Source: Komagataeibacter saccharivorans (GTDB lineage: Bacteria; Pseudomonadota; Alphaproteobacteria; Acetobacterales; Acetobacteraceae). From it: a DNA stretch of 64,000 bases. The stretch is from the NCBI RefSeq assembly GCF_003207825.1, contig NZ_NKTY01000011.1, positions 32,277 to 96,276 of the forward strand. Reading direction: 5' to 3'. Under the pieces are notes generated by a model. The model searched no databases. It saw nothing but the letters and a program-made list of their open reading frames with translations, and was not told the origin of the DNA. This document shows positions 1 to 9,762 of the stretch, in pieces; the stretch's first letter is position 1; each line of letters starts with the position of its first letter. The translations under genes and the position numbers were made by a program.

Positions 1-23
1 ATGTCAGGAACGGAGAGTCAGTC

Positions 24-1079
24 ATGTTTTCATGCGTAGGTTACGCGGCCACCGCTGCCGATGCGTCCCTTGGTCCCTTCGCGCTGGACCGCCGCGATCC
101 CGGCCCCGAGGATGTGCAGATTGACATCATGTATTGCGGTGTCTGCCATTCCGATCTGCATCAGGCCCGCAATGAATGGCACAACACCATTTTTCCCTGC
201 GTACCGGGGCATGAAATCGTCGGGCGCGTGACACGCGTGGGCCCGTCCGTCACCCGCTTCCGCGCGGGCGAACTGGTGGGGGTTGGCTGCATGGTCGATT
301 CCTGTCGGGAATGCAGCAGTTGCCGTGCGGGGTTCGAGCAGTATTGCGAGGTAGGATTTGTCGGCACCTATAACGGGGAGGACCGGCAGGGGCGCGGCAT
401 CACCTTTGGCGGATATTCCCGCGCGATTGTGGTCGATCAGGCTTTCGTGCTGAAGGTGCCCGAAAAACTGGACCCTGCTGCTGTCGCCCCCCTGCTGTGC
501 GCGGGAATCACCACCTATTCCCCCCTGCGCCACTGGAAGGTCGGGCCGGGCCAGCGTGTGGGGATCGTGGGGCTGGGTGGACTTGGCCATATGGGCGTGA
601 AATTCGCCCGTGCCTTTGGCGCGGAGGTGGTGCTGTTCACCACATCCGCCAGCAAGGTCGCTGATGGGCTGCGTCTTGGCGCGCATGAAGTCGTGCTGTC
701 CAAAGATCCGGAAGCCATGGCGAAGGAACGCGGTCGCTTTGACTTCATTCTCGATGCTGTCGCTGCCGATCATGATATCAATGCCTATCTGGACCTGCTG
801 CGCCGCGACGGTACGCTGGTGCAGGTGGGCGCGCCGGAAAACCCCCTGCCCGTTTCGGTTTTCAGCCTGCTGATGAAGCGTCGCAATTTCAGCGGCTCGC
901 TGATCGGCGGCATCCCCGAAACGCAGGAGATGCTGGATTTCTGTGGCGAGCATGGCATCACCGCCGATATCGAGATGATCCGCATGGATGAAATCGAGAC
1001 CGCCTACGCCCGTATGCTGCGTTCGGACGTGAAATACCGCTTCGTCATCGACATGGCGACGATGCCCGAAACGGCCTGA
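24..1079 (+). CDS. Zinc-dependent NAD(P) alcohol dehydrogenase
   Basis: Medium-chain dehydrogenase/reductase, 351 aa, a normal family length. It should interconvert primary alcohols and aldehydes with NAD(P)(H) in the cytoplasm. The N-terminal GroES-like domain carries the catalytic zinc motif CGVCHSD (Cys41) and GHE (His63); the structural zinc cysteines are Cys94, Cys97, Cys100 and Cys108. The Rossmann glycine motif GLGGLG lies near residue 182. The overall pattern is that of the YahK/cinnamyl-alcohol-dehydrogenase branch. The ATG is preceded by GGA/GGAG purines. A GC hairpin just downstream separates it from the nucleoside cluster, so it is probably its own transcription unit. The physiological substrate cannot be told from the sequence. 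Confidence 0.92.
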   Translation: MFSCVGYAATAADASLGPFALDRRDPGPEDVQIDIMYCGVCHSDLHQARNEWHNTIFPCVPGHEIVGRVTRVGPSVTRFRAGELVGVGCMVDSCRECSSCRAGFEQYCEVGFVGTYNGEDRQGRGITFGGYSRAIVVDQAFVLKVPEKLDPAAVAPLLCAGITTYSPLRHWKVGPGQRVGIVGLGGLGHMGVKFARAFGAEVVLFTTSASKVADGLRLGAHEVVLSKDPEAMAKERGRFDFILDAVAADHDINAYLDLLRRDGTLVQVGAPENPLPVSVFSLLMKRRNFSGSLIGGIPETQEMLDFCGEHGITADIEMIRMDEIETAYARMLRSDVKYRFVIDMATMPETA

Positions 1080-1085
1080 TCCCAA

Positions 1086-1108
1086 CCCCGCCGGTTGACG
1101 CGGCGGGG
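1086..1108 (+). terminator. GC-rich hairpin after the alcohol dehydrogenase
   Basis: CCCCGCCG (1086-1093) pairs with CGGCGGGG (1101-1108) around a 7-nt loop, 7 nt after the stop codon. There is no clear T-run after it, so termination is likely but not certain. Confidence 0.5.
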
Positions 1109-1181
1109 GATGATGTTACGCTGATACAACTACTTGCCAGAAAAACCTGTTGCCAGGTCCGGCGCTGTCAAAGGTTGGTTC

Positions 1182-2417
1182 ATGCATATCCGCGGATGTA
1201 TCGGCATTATCGTCCTGATATGCATCGGCATCGCATTTTCCACCGACCGCAGGCATATCCGCCCCCGCATTGTCATGGCATGCCTGCTGCTGCAGGTCGC
1301 CATAGGCTTTGTCGTGCTGCGTGTCCCCATGGGGCAGGCAGCGCTGCGGATCATATCGACCATGGTGACGCGCCTCCTGTCCTACGGCGATCAGGGGGCG
1401 CGTTTTCTGTTTGGCCCCCTTGTGGGGCCGCGTATGCGCGACCTGTTTCCCGATGGGGGCTATGTCTTCGCGTTTCAGGTACTGCCATCACTTGTCTATG
1501 TCAGTGCGCTGATCGCAATCCTGTACCATTGCGGGGTGATGCAGGCGTTCGCGCGCATCTTCGGGCGCGCGCTGCAACGGCTGCTGGGCACGTCACCCGT
1601 GGAATCCTTTGGGGCGGTCATCACCATTTTCGTGGGCCAGAGCGAACTGCCGGTGGCCCTTGGTCCCTACCTTGCCGCAATGGACAGGACGGAACTGTTC
1701 AGCGTGCTGTGCAGTGGCGCTGCCTCGGTATCGGGGGCGACACTCGTGGGGTATGTGGGGCTGGGTATTCCGGCGGATTATCTTGTGGCTGCATCCTTCA
1801 TGGCGATACCGGGCGGCCTGATGTTCGGCAGGATACTCGCGCCCCGTGGGCCGGAAAACCGGACAGGTTCGATTGACGCGGCGCGCGGCGCCTATCACCG
1901 CGCGTTTTTCGAGGCGGTGATGGAAGGCGCCCTCAAGGGTGCCCGGACCGCCCTTGCGGTCGCGGCCATGCTGGTTGCCTGCATCGGCCTGATCGCGCTG
2001 GTCAACGGTGTATTGCAGGCGGCGGGTGGCGTGGTCGGGATCCCCGCCTTGTCACTGGAATACCTTATGGGTTTCGTGTTCGGGCCGCTTGCGTGGCTGC
2101 TGGGCGTAAGCGGGCGTGAATGCGGCGCGGTGGGTTCGGTGCTGGGGCTGAAGGTGGTGGTGAACGAATTCGTCGCCTACGCCCGGCTCGGCCCCGCCAT
2201 TCAGGCGGGCCATCTGTCCCATCAGGCGGCGGCCATTGCATCCTTCGCGCTGTGTGGTTTTGCCAATCTCAGTTCGGTCGGGTTACTGGTCGCGGCGTTT
2301 GGCAGCCAGTGCCCTGACCGGCGCGAAGAAGTGGCGCGCAGCAGCGCACGCGCCGTGCTGGGTGGCATGCTGTCGAACCTGACGAGTGCCGCCATAGCCG
2401 GTATCATCATTCAGTAA
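1182..2417 (+). CDS. nupC: Concentrative nucleoside transporter (NupC/CNT family)
   Basis: Inner-membrane nucleoside:cation symporter, about 411 aa. Hydrophobic helices run throughout; the conserved CNT core is visible as a gate domain, the GQSELP segment (CNT GQTE-like) and the following SGAASVSGATLVGYV stretch, with NEFVAY and FALCGFANLSS near the C-terminus. The start at 1182 is preferred over 1134 because AAGG lies about 8 nt upstream and the protein then begins at the first membrane helix. Its stop codon overlaps the first possible start of the nucleoside hydrolase gene, which indicates translational coupling and a nucleoside salvage role. Uptake specificity (purine or pyrimidine) is not evident. 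Confidence 0.9.
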   Translation: MHIRGCIGIIVLICIGIAFSTDRRHIRPRIVMACLLLQVAIGFVVLRVPMGQAALRIISTMVTRLLSYGDQGARFLFGPLVGPRMRDLFPDGGYVFAFQVLPSLVYVSALIAILYHCGVMQAFARIFGRALQRLLGTSPVESFGAVITIFVGQSELPVALGPYLAAMDRTELFSVLCSGAASVSGATLVGYVGLGIPADYLVAASFMAIPGGLMFGRILAPRGPENRTGSIDAARGAYHRAFFEAVMEGALKGARTALAVAAMLVACIGLIALVNGVLQAAGGVVGIPALSLEYLMGFVFGPLAWLLGVSGRECGAVGSVLGLKVVVNEFVAYARLGPAIQAGHLSHQAAAIASFALCGFANLSSVGLLVAAFGSQCPDRREEVARSSARAVLGGMLSNLTSAAIAGIIIQ

Positions 2418-3388
2418 TGCTTAATTTCTACCGGAACAGGACGATGGCCGACAGGCGCAGGATCATAATCGATACGGACCCGGGGCAGGATGATGCCATC
2501 GCCATCATGCTCGCCCTTGCTTCACCCGAACTGGATATTCTGGGGCTGGTCAGCGTGGCGGGCAACGTGCCGGTACGGCAGACGGCGGCCAATGCGTGCA
2601 AAATACTGGAACTGGCCGGGCGGCGGGACATTCCCGTTCATGCCGGTTGCGCGCGTCCCGTCCGGCGCGATCCGGTAACGGCGGAACACGTGCATGGCCA
2701 GACCGGCATGGATGGCCCCGCCCTGCCCGAGCCGACCCTGCGCCCCGCAGCGCAGCACGGCGTGGATTTCCTGATCGATACGATCCGCGCCCATCCTGAC
2801 CACACTGTAACAGTCGTCACGCTGGGGCCGATGACCAATCTCGCCATGGCCGTCATCAAGGCCCCCGATATCGCAACGCGGGTGGAACGGGTGGTGTCGA
2901 TGGGCGGCGCCTATGCGGAATGCGGCAATATTACCCCCAGCGCCGAATTCAACATGTTCGCGGACCCTGATGCTGCCGATATCGTCCTGCGCAGCCGGAT
3001 GCCGCTTACGCTTGTGCCGCTGGATGTCACGCACCGCTTTCTGGTCACGGCACCGCGTCTGGATCAGTTGCGCGCGTTGCGGGGTCGATGCGCCGGGGCG
3101 GCGGCGGAAATGCTGGGTTTTTCCGGGCGCTTCGATCTGGCGAAATATGGCTGGGACGGCGCGCCCCTGCATGACCCCTGCACGATCGGCTGGTTACTGG
3201 CCCCGGACCTGTTCACCGGGCGGGAGGTCAATGTCGCGGTCGAGGTCGCCAGTCCGCTCATGCAGGGGGCAACGGCAGTGGACTGGTGGCATGTAACGGA
3301 CAGGCCACGCAATGCGCTGTTCCTGCGTGATGTGGACAGCGATGGCCTGTGGTCGCTGCTGTTGGACCGTCTGTCGCGCCTGCCATAA
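2417..3388 (+). CDS. Inosine/uridine-preferring nucleoside hydrolase
   Basis: Calcium-dependent N-ribohydrolase that splits nucleosides into base and ribose; 323 aa from the first ATG, or 314 aa from the ATG at 2444, which also has a purine-rich leader. The N-terminal DTDPGQDDA motif supplies the metal-binding aspartates. VTLGPMTNLA, VSMGGAY and the substrate-loop NMFADPDAA are family hallmarks. It follows the nucleoside transporter directly (TAATG overlap), so imported nucleosides would be hydrolysed at once. It resembles RihA/RihB-type enzymes; the exact base preference is unresolved. Confidence 0.92.
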   Translation: MLNFYRNRTMADRRRIIIDTDPGQDDAIAIMLALASPELDILGLVSVAGNVPVRQTAANACKILELAGRRDIPVHAGCARPVRRDPVTAEHVHGQTGMDGPALPEPTLRPAAQHGVDFLIDTIRAHPDHTVTVVTLGPMTNLAMAVIKAPDIATRVERVVSMGGAYAECGNITPSAEFNMFADPDAADIVLRSRMPLTLVPLDVTHRFLVTAPRLDQLRALRGRCAGAAAEMLGFSGRFDLAKYGWDGAPLHDPCTIGWLLAPDLFTGREVNVAVEVASPLMQGATAVDWWHVTDRPRNALFLRDVDSDGLWSLLLDRLSRLP

Positions 3389-3504
3389 GCCATGGCCGGT
3401 GCGGGTCTATCCCGCGTGGGTGGCGTGGCTCAACGTCGGGGGATGTGTCATCTTGCGGAACCTGTCATCCGCCCTTTCCCATTTCACGCAGGAAAATGAC
3501 TTTC

Positions 3505-4266
3505 ATGCCGTCTTCGTCCCCTTCCTCCCTTGTTGACCTGCTTGTAGCCATCCGTCGCGGCGACCAGCCGGCACCTGCGGGGGTTGATGAAAGCCTTGTC
3601 CCGGCGGACATGGCGCAGGCTTACAGGGTGCAGGATGCGGTGGGGCGGCATATGGGGCCGATTGGCGGGTGGAAGGTTGGCGCTTCCGGCCCGGATGCGG
3701 AACCTGCCTGCGCGCCCATTCATACCGGTACGATCTTCACTGATGGCGCGACCGTGCCGCATGCGCTGTGCCGGTATCTGGGGGTGGAAGCCGAAATTGG
3801 CTACCGTTTCGCCCGTGCCCTTCCACCCCGTGATGGCGAATGGACGCGCGATGAGATTCTGGACGCGATCGGCACCATTCATCCGGTTATCGAGATTCTG
3901 GATACCCGTTTTGAAAAACCGTCCTCCCAGCCTGCGCTGGTGCATGCCGCGGACCAGCAGAATCACGGGGCGCTGATTGTGGGGCCGGGCCGGGCCGACT
4001 GGCGCGCCATTGTCCCCCAGACCGAACGCGTGATCCTGCGCATTGATAACGATGTGCGCGTGGACCGGATTGGCGGTAACGCCGCAGGCGATCCGCTGCG
4101 CATGCTGGTATGGCTGGCCAATCACGCATCGCGTCGCGGGATCGGTATTGGCAGGGATGTGATTGTCACAACGGGGTCAACCATGGGTACTCTCTTTGTC
4201 GCTCATGGCACGGATGTCGATGTCAGCTTTGCCGGCCTCGGCCATGTGCGCACCCATCTGGCCTGA
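3505..4266 (+). CDS. 2-keto-4-pentenoate hydratase family protein (MhpD-like)
   Basis: About 253 aa, matching the MhpD/TesE branch of the fumarylacetoacetate hydrolase superfamily, whose members hydrate or decarboxylate 2-oxo-alkenoates using Mg2+. GWKVGASG near residue 50 and the metal-binding E-x-E in GVEAEIGYRF near residue 87 are seen, followed by HPVIEILDTR and a C-terminal TTGSTMGT. The reading frame is open back to 3349, but ATG 3505 is preceded by AGGAAA at a plausible distance; ATG 3496 is an alternative. It sits 116 nt after the nucleoside hydrolase and 26 nt before a 2-hydroxyacid dehydrogenase. The true substrate is unknown; no aromatic meta-cleavage genes are nearby. Confidence 0.85.
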   Translation: MPSSSPSSLVDLLVAIRRGDQPAPAGVDESLVPADMAQAYRVQDAVGRHMGPIGGWKVGASGPDAEPACAPIHTGTIFTDGATVPHALCRYLGVEAEIGYRFARALPPRDGEWTRDEILDAIGTIHPVIEILDTRFEKPSSQPALVHAADQQNHGALIVGPGRADWRAIVPQTERVILRIDNDVRVDRIGGNAAGDPLRMLVWLANHASRRGIGIGRDVIVTTGSTMGTLFVAHGTDVDVSFAGLGHVRTHLA

Positions 4267-4292
4267 ACGGCCCCTACTGGAAGGCATGACCC

Positions 4293-5234
4293 ATGAAGCC
4301 TGAAATCCTGCTGCTGGAACCCATGATGCCGGAAATCGAGCAACAGCTTGATGCGGCCTATACGGTCCATCGTCACACACCCTCCGCAACGCTGGCCGCG
4401 ACACTGGGGGATGCGGCGGGCCGGATACGGGCGGTTGCGACCGGCGGCGGGACGGGCGTGCCCGATGCGGTCATGGATATCCTGCCCGCCCTTGGGCTGA
4501 TCGCCATAAACGGGATCGGGACCGACGCCGTCAATCTGGATCTGGCCCGGCAGCGGAAAGTGCATGTCACGACCACCCCCGGTGTCCTGACGGATGACGT
4601 GGCGGATATGGCGATGGGGCTGATCCTGTCGCTGCTGCGGGGCCTGCCTGCCGGGGATCGTTACGTGCGTGCGGGGGAATGGGGCAAGGCACCCGGCCCG
4701 ACGCTGGGCCGCAAGGTATCGGGGCGGAAGCTGGGCATTCTGGGCATGGGGCATGTGGGGCAGGCCATTGCACGCCGGGCCGGGGCGTTTGGCATGCCCG
4801 TCGCCTATACCGACCTGCGTGACCTGAATCTGGAAGGCTACCGTTTTATCCCCGACCTCGCGGCGCTTGCGGCGGATAGTAGCATTCTGGTGGTCGCGGC
4901 ATCCGGTGGGGCGGGATCACGGCATCTGGTCAGCCGACAGGTTCTTGATGCACTGGGGGCGGACGGGTTCCTCATCAACGTAGCCCGTGGTTCGGTGGTG
5001 GATGAGCAGGCCCTGAGCAGTGCGCTGGAAGCGGGAACGCTTGGCGGTGCGGGTCTGGATGTGTTCGAGCATGAACCCGATGTGCCCGAATCCCTGCGCA
5101 CCAGCCCGCGCACGGTGCTGCAACCCCACCGCGCCAGCGCAACGGTGGAAACCCGGCTGGCGATGGGGGATCTGGTCGTACGCAATCTGGCTGCCTATTT
5201 TGCGGGCCAGCCCCTGCCTACACCCGTTATCTGA
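4293..5234 (+). CDS. D-isomer-specific 2-hydroxyacid dehydrogenase
   Basis: NAD(P)H-dependent reductase of 2-oxo acids (glyoxylate, hydroxypyruvate or similar), 313 aa. The nucleotide-binding GMGHVG lies near residue 150. Catalytic residues appear as Arg in NVARGSVVDE, Glu in DVFEHEPD and His in LQPHRAS, the usual R-E-H order. It begins 26 nt after the hydratase, so the two probably act in sequence: a 2-oxo acid formed by the hydratase could be reduced here. The specific acid is not predictable by eye; glyoxylate/hydroxypyruvate reductase is the closest look-alike. Confidence 0.9.
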   Translation: MKPEILLLEPMMPEIEQQLDAAYTVHRHTPSATLAATLGDAAGRIRAVATGGGTGVPDAVMDILPALGLIAINGIGTDAVNLDLARQRKVHVTTTPGVLTDDVADMAMGLILSLLRGLPAGDRYVRAGEWGKAPGPTLGRKVSGRKLGILGMGHVGQAIARRAGAFGMPVAYTDLRDLNLEGYRFIPDLAALAADSSILVVAASGGAGSRHLVSRQVLDALGADGFLINVARGSVVDEQALSSALEAGTLGGAGLDVFEHEPDVPESLRTSPRTVLQPHRASATVETRLAMGDLVVRNLAAYFAGQPLPTPVI

Positions 5235-5243
5235 CGGGCCAGC

Positions 5244-6236
5244 CTACAGCGCGGATCGCAGCGCCGCCGTCAGTTCCAGCGAATGACGGCGCTGCGCGTG
5301 ATCGAACAGGGGTACGGCGGTCAGCAGTTCATCAGGCCGGTAACGGGTCATGAAGTCCCGCAGGGATGGTGCAATCGTGTCCACCGATCCGGCAAAGGTA
5401 AAGGCCAGCGCGTGGTCCAGCATGGCCTGTTCCGCAGGTGACCACAGGGCTTCATGCGTGTCATGCGGGGGCGGAAAGGCAATGGGCCGTCCCCGGCGCA
5501 GGGCGACGAAGTATTGCTGTAGCGACGTGGCCAGGCGCTGTGCCCCGGTCGCATCATCGGCTGCGATGATGTTCACGCTCAGCATCACATGGGGCCGGGG
5601 GCAGCGTTCCGATGGTTCGAAACGTGCGCGGTAAAGGCTGATTGCCTCCTCCATCTGCGCGGGCGCGAAATGGGATGCAAAGGCATAGGGCAGGCCCAGA
5701 CGTGCCGCCAGAACGGCGGAAAAAAGCGACGATCCCAGCAGCCATACCGGCACGCGCAGTCCCGCCCCCGGTATGGCACGGACCCGATGGGTGTCATTTT
5801 CGTCCATGGGTTCGAAGTAATGCAGCAGTTCAACCACATCTTCCGCAAAGCGGTCCGGTGCGTGCGGGTCGCGGCGCAGGGCGCGCGCCGTGTGCTGGTC
5901 CGCCCCCGGCGCACGGCCCAGCCCAAGGTCGATGCGACCTGGAAAAAGCGTTTCCAGCGTGCCGAACTGCTCGGCCACCATAAGGGGGGAATGGTTGGGC
6001 AGCATGATGCCGCCTGCCCCCACGCGGATGCGCTGTGTCGCGGCCGCGACCTGTCCGATCAGGATCCCTGTCGCGGCGGAAGCAATGCCCGGCAGGGCAT
6101 GGTGTTCCGCCAGCCAGTAGCGATGAAAACCCAGCCCGTCCGCCAGTTGCGCCAGATCACACGTGTTGCGCAGCGCATCAGCCACGCCTGATCCGCGTGT
6201 GATGAGGGAGAGGTCAAGAACCGAAAATGGAATCAC
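5244..6236 (-). CDS. LLM-class flavin-dependent oxidoreductase (luciferase-like)
   Basis: 330 aa protein of the bacterial-luciferase-like superfamily, single-subunit YhbW/MsnO8 type. Characteristic segments are the N-terminal [39 protein letters not shown] and LLGSSLFSA. It probably uses FMNH2 or F420-like flavin chemistry; the substrate is unknown. The start is GTG at 6236 with AAGGGGA upstream. It converges with the hydroxyacid dehydrogenase, with only 9 nt between the stop codons. Confidence 0.9.
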   Translation of the reverse strand: MIPFSVLDLSLITRGSGVADALRNTCDLAQLADGLGFHRYWLAEHHALPGIASAATGILIGQVAAATQRIRVGAGGIMLPNHSPLMVAEQFGTLETLFPGRIDLGLGRAPGADQHTARALRRDPHAPDRFAEDVVELLHYFEPMDENDTHRVRAIPGAGLRVPVWLLGSSLFSAVLAARLGLPYAFASHFAPAQMEEAISLYRARFEPSERCPRPHVMLSVNIIAADDATGAQRLATSLQQYFVALRRGRPIAFPPPHDTHEALWSPAEQAMLDHALAFTFAGSVDTIAPSLRDFMTRYRPDELLTAVPLFDHAQRRHSLELTAALRSAL

Positions 6237-6348
6237 GCAGGGTCCCCTTCAGCATGGCAGGACAGAGTGGGTGCGCGGGCATGCTGCACGGCGGAACCGT
6301 ACACAATCCCTTACGTTGGGTCAGCAGGCATTTTGTGGAGTATATCCC

Positions 6349-6543
6349 ATGCTGACCCTTCTTGTGATCTGCCTGCTCATATTCGCCATTGGCGGGGGCG
6401 GCTATGGTTTCCGTTCTGGTTGGTACGGGGGTGCCAACAGTCCGGGGCTTAAGGGGATCGGTCTGTTACCGATCCTTTTGCTGGTTATCGCGCTGTTCCT
6501 TCTGTTCAACATGCCCGGCACCAGCAATGCCCCGCTGCCCTGA
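6349..6543 (+). CDS. Small two-helix membrane protein (DUF3309-like)
   Basis: A 64 aa protein starting at ATG 6349 with TGGAG 8-9 nt upstream. Residues 1-13 form one hydrophobic helix, followed by a glycine/aromatic stretch ([10 protein letters not shown]) and a second helix of about 18 residues ([18 protein letters not shown]). The layout recalls DUF3309-type tiny membrane proteins but the match is from memory only. Its last 26 codons overlap, antisense, the end of the BASS transporter frame. Function unknown. Confidence 0.6.
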   Translation: MLTLLVICLLIFAIGGGGYGFRSGWYGGANSPGLKGIGLLPILLLVIALFLLFNMPGTSNAPLP

Positions 6544-7488
6544 CCGCCCGGAACCGGCTGGACCGGGAGGTCGCCCCGCCCAGATGGCGGCCAGGGCCGA
6601 GCCGGAAATATTATGCCAGATCGAGAATACGGCCCCCGGCAACGCCGCCAGCGGGGAAAAATAGACACGTCCCAGCGTTGCGGCCAGTCCGGAATTCTGC
6701 ATGCCGACCTCCAGCGCCAGCGTGCGGCATACCGTTTCGTCAAAACCCAGCAGACGGCCACCCCAGTAACCGCCCAGCAGCCCGATTGCGTTATGCAGCA
6801 CCACGCCCACCAGTACCAGCGGCCCCACCGCCGCAAGGGATGGCCGCACACCGGCGACGATACTGCCGATGATGGTCATGATCGCCACCATGGCCACCAG
6901 CGGCAGGACCGGTTCGATCCGGCGGATCGTGCGTGCGCATGATGCGTTGACCACCACCCCGGCCAGAACCGGCAGGGCGACGATTTCCACAATGCTGCGG
7001 AACAGGCCCCAGCTATCGACCTGCACACCGGCGGAGACATACAGACGGGTCAGCAGCGGGGTGGCGACAATGCCAACCAGTGTGGAAAGCGTGCTGATAC
7101 TGACCGATAGCGCCAGATCGCCACGTGACAGATAGATCATGACATTGGATGCCGTGCCGCTTGACACGCATCCCACCAGCACCATGCCGGTCGCAAGCAT
7201 GGGGGGCATGCCCAGCAGATGCGCAATGGCCCACGCCGCCAGCGGCATGACAAGATAATGCAGCGCCACACCGGCCAGCACCGGAAGCGGGCGGCGTGCG
7301 ATCCGCGCGAAATCCCCCACCGTCAACGTGACACCCATGGTGAACATGATGAAGGCCAGAAGCGGCGTGATCGCCGGTGTCAGCGCCACGAACGGGGCGG
7401 GAAACAGCACGGCGCAAAGCGAGACAAGAACCGCCCATACCGGAAAAAGGCGCGTCAGGCTCACAGTGCCGCCCCCCTGTCCATCCAT
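6466..7488 (-). CDS. Bile acid:sodium symporter family (BASS) transporter
   Basis: About 340 aa with roughly ten hydrophobic helices, in the inner membrane. Family segments include [41 protein letters not shown] and [14 protein letters not shown], which match the BASS/PanS-type sodium-coupled organic anion symporters. ATG 7488 or GTG 7464 are both possible; the GTG has GGGGGG about 6 nt upstream and is attractive. The C-terminal 35 residues are polar, Gly/Pro/Gln-rich and overlap the oppositely oriented small membrane gene. Likely substrates are 2-oxo acids or similar organic anions; not determinable. Confidence 0.85.
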   Translation of the reverse strand: MDGQGGGTVSLTRLFPVWAVLVSLCAVLFPAPFVALTPAITPLLAFIMFTMGVTLTVGDFARIARRPLPVLAGVALHYLVMPLAAWAIAHLLGMPPMLATGMVLVGCVSSGTASNVMIYLSRGDLALSVSISTLSTLVGIVATPLLTRLYVSAGVQVDSWGLFRSIVEIVALPVLAGVVVNASCARTIRRIEPVLPLVAMVAIMTIIGSIVAGVRPSLAAVGPLVLVGVVLHNAIGLLGGYWGGRLLGFDETVCRTLALEVGMQNSGLAATLGRVYFSPLAALPGAVFSIWHNISGSALAAIWAGRPPGPAGSGRSGQRGIAGAGHVEQKEQRDNQQKDR

Positions 7489-7752
7489 CGAGTTTTCAAT
7501 TTCGTGCCCTTCACTTCCTGTTGCCAACGCATGAGGGGGCCATTTACCCCCATGGGGTCCGGTTTGCATACCTGCCTGCGTATCATCTGCATGGGTTCAT
7601 CAGCAGACGGGACTGACGGCCTGGGGCAGGATTGTGGGGAACCAATCCGGTGCCAGGGTGTTTCAGCCATATGCATTCTGGCCCGCGCGACAGCGGTTCA
7701 GCCTTCAGTATTTCCGCCATGCCCGACCATGGCATAAAGTGTGGAGGCATAG

Positions 7753-9753
7753 GTGCCCGATACCATTTATCGCAATGCCCTTTTCTTCGATGGTACGGGA
7801 TGTGAGCCTGTCGTAACCGACGTGGCGGTTTCCGATGGCCGGATCAGTGCAATCGGCATCGGGCTTGAAGCCGATGAAAGCACCCGGCAGGTCGCCTGCG
7901 GCGGGTTGTGGCTCATGCCCGGCCTGCTGGATATCCATACGCATCTCGACCTTGAGCTGGAACTTGCCCCTGAACTGCCGGAAGTCGTGCGCCATGGCAC
8001 GACTGCGGTGGTGATTGGCAACTGTTCCATCGGCGTAACCTATGGCAACCAGCGCCGGGACGGGGAAGACCCGATCGTTGACTGTTTCGCCCGGGTGGAA
8101 AACATGCCCAAAAGCGTGCTGGGCAAGGTGGCCGATACCTGCACATGGACTGATTCGCAGCAGTATCTCGACCATCTGGGTGGGCTGGCGCTTGGTCCCA
8201 ATGTCATACCCCTTATTCCCCATTCCATGTTGCGGGTCGAAGTCATGGGGTTGCAGGCGTCCATCAACCGCAGGCCCACCCGGCGCGAACGCGCAAGCAT
8301 GGAACGTCTGCTTGATGCGGGCATGGCGCAGGGATATGCCGGTTTTTCAACCGATGCCCTGCCCTTCCATTTTCTGGCGAACAGCCCGCACAAGAAAAGC
8401 CGGATTCCAACGCAGTACGCAGGCTTCCGCGAACTGGCGCGGTTGACCGGGGTGGTGCGGCGCTATGGCCGCGTATGGCAGGCGACGCCACCCAAGGACA
8501 ATATTTTCGAGGCATTCCGCAGTTTTCTGCTGACTAGCGGTCGCCTGTTTGGCCGCCCCCTGCGCACGACGGTGCTGGCCATTCTCGACCTGCATACGAA
8601 CCGTGCCGCGGTGAAGCTGTGCCTTATGCTTTCGGCCATCCTCAATTCCCGCCTTCTGGACGGGATGTTCCGGTTTCAGGTCCTGTCCGGCACGTTCCGT
8701 ATATGGAGCGACGGGGCAATAAATCCGCTGGCCGATGAAATTCCCGAACTGCGCGCCCTGAATGAATGCGAGCCAGAGGACCGGGCCGCGCGGGCGCGCA
8801 TCCTGAATAATCCGGAATGGATCGCATCATTCCGGCATATGTGGCTCAACGGCAAGAAAGGTCTGTCGCTGGCCCGGCTGCGCCGCGTGCTGCGGCAGGA
8901 AGAAACGGTGCTGACCCGCAGGCTTGCGGATATGATGGTCAGCGAATGCCCGTTGGACAACTGGTGCGATCACACGCTGGATGCCCCGTATCAGCGCCTG
9001 TTATGCTGGCAGGAATCCGGCGGCCAGCTTGGCGCGGCGACCTCGGCTGAAGCGCGGTTTTTTGAAACCTTTCCCAATCCCATATGCGATGACGCGGCCT
9101 TCATCGTGCATCTGCTGCGGCAGTGGGATACCGACCTGCGATGGGAAACGACGATTGCCAACCGGAACCCTGCCGTACTGGAAAAACTTCTGTTCCATCC
9201 CCTGACCCTGCCGGGGTTCAATGATAGCGGTGCGCATCTGGCCAATATCGGTTTTTATGACGGCAACCTGCGTTTCCTCAAAATAGCCCAGAAACAGGGA
9301 TTGCAGAAGGTGGCGCAGGCCGTGCATCGGCTGACCGGCCTGCCTGCGGAATTCTTCAACCTCAATACGGGCGTAGCGAAGGTTGGCGCGCAGGCGGATC
9401 TGTGTCTGATCGACCCCACGGCCCTGCGGCAGTGGAATCCGGAACGAACCTATGAATTCGTCTATCGCAGCCAGTTGGGCTGTCGGCAGGTCATCAATCG
9501 CCCAAAAGGCGTGGTGCATGAAGTCATGATCGCGGGCAGGACGGCATGGCGTGACGAAGAATATGTGCCCGATTTTGGACAGACGCAGTTTGGCCGCGTC
9601 CTGAAGCCACAGGACCATCCCGATGAACAGATGCGCGATGCTGCGGCACGGGCTACGGCGGAACAGAACCCCGATATGAACCCGCTGGACAACGCCGTCC
9701 GCGCCAGGGTGCGCGCGACCTACCAGAACGTGGTCATGCTTCTGCCGCAGTAG
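7753..9753 (+). CDS. N-acyl-D-amino-acid amidohydrolase-like protein (extended)
   Basis: Amidohydrolase (urease-superfamily TIM barrel) of the D-aminoacylase type, which hydrolyses N-acyl-D-amino acids. GTG start at 7753 with GGAGG 5 nt upstream. Metal-binding DIHTHLD lies near residue 60, the NCSIGV segment corresponds to the D-aminoacylase NCG motif, and FNDSGAHLANIGFYDG near residue 495 matches the conserved SDSGAH region. At 666 aa it is well longer than typical D-aminoacylases (about 480-500 aa), with extra sequence in the middle (about 220-400). It is convergent with a D-amino acid aminotransferase 9 nt away, which supports a D-amino acid role. Exact acyl substrate unknown. Confidence 0.82.
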   Translation: MPDTIYRNALFFDGTGCEPVVTDVAVSDGRISAIGIGLEADESTRQVACGGLWLMPGLLDIHTHLDLELELAPELPEVVRHGTTAVVIGNCSIGVTYGNQRRDGEDPIVDCFARVENMPKSVLGKVADTCTWTDSQQYLDHLGGLALGPNVIPLIPHSMLRVEVMGLQASINRRPTRRERASMERLLDAGMAQGYAGFSTDALPFHFLANSPHKKSRIPTQYAGFRELARLTGVVRRYGRVWQATPPKDNIFEAFRSFLLTSGRLFGRPLRTTVLAILDLHTNRAAVKLCLMLSAILNSRLLDGMFRFQVLSGTFRIWSDGAINPLADEIPELRALNECEPEDRAARARILNNPEWIASFRHMWLNGKKGLSLARLRRVLRQEETVLTRRLADMMVSECPLDNWCDHTLDAPYQRLLCWQESGGQLGAATSAEARFFETFPNPICDDAAFIVHLLRQWDTDLRWETTIANRNPAVLEKLLFHPLTLPGFNDSGAHLANIGFYDGNLRFLKIAQKQGLQKVAQAVHRLTGLPAEFFNLNTGVAKVGAQADLCLIDPTALRQWNPERTYEFVYRSQLGCRQVINRPKGVVHEVMIAGRTAWRDEEYVPDFGQTQFGRVLKPQDHPDEQMRDAAARATAEQNPDMNPLDNAVRARVRATYQNVVMLLPQ

Positions 9754-9762
9754 CCCTGCGCT

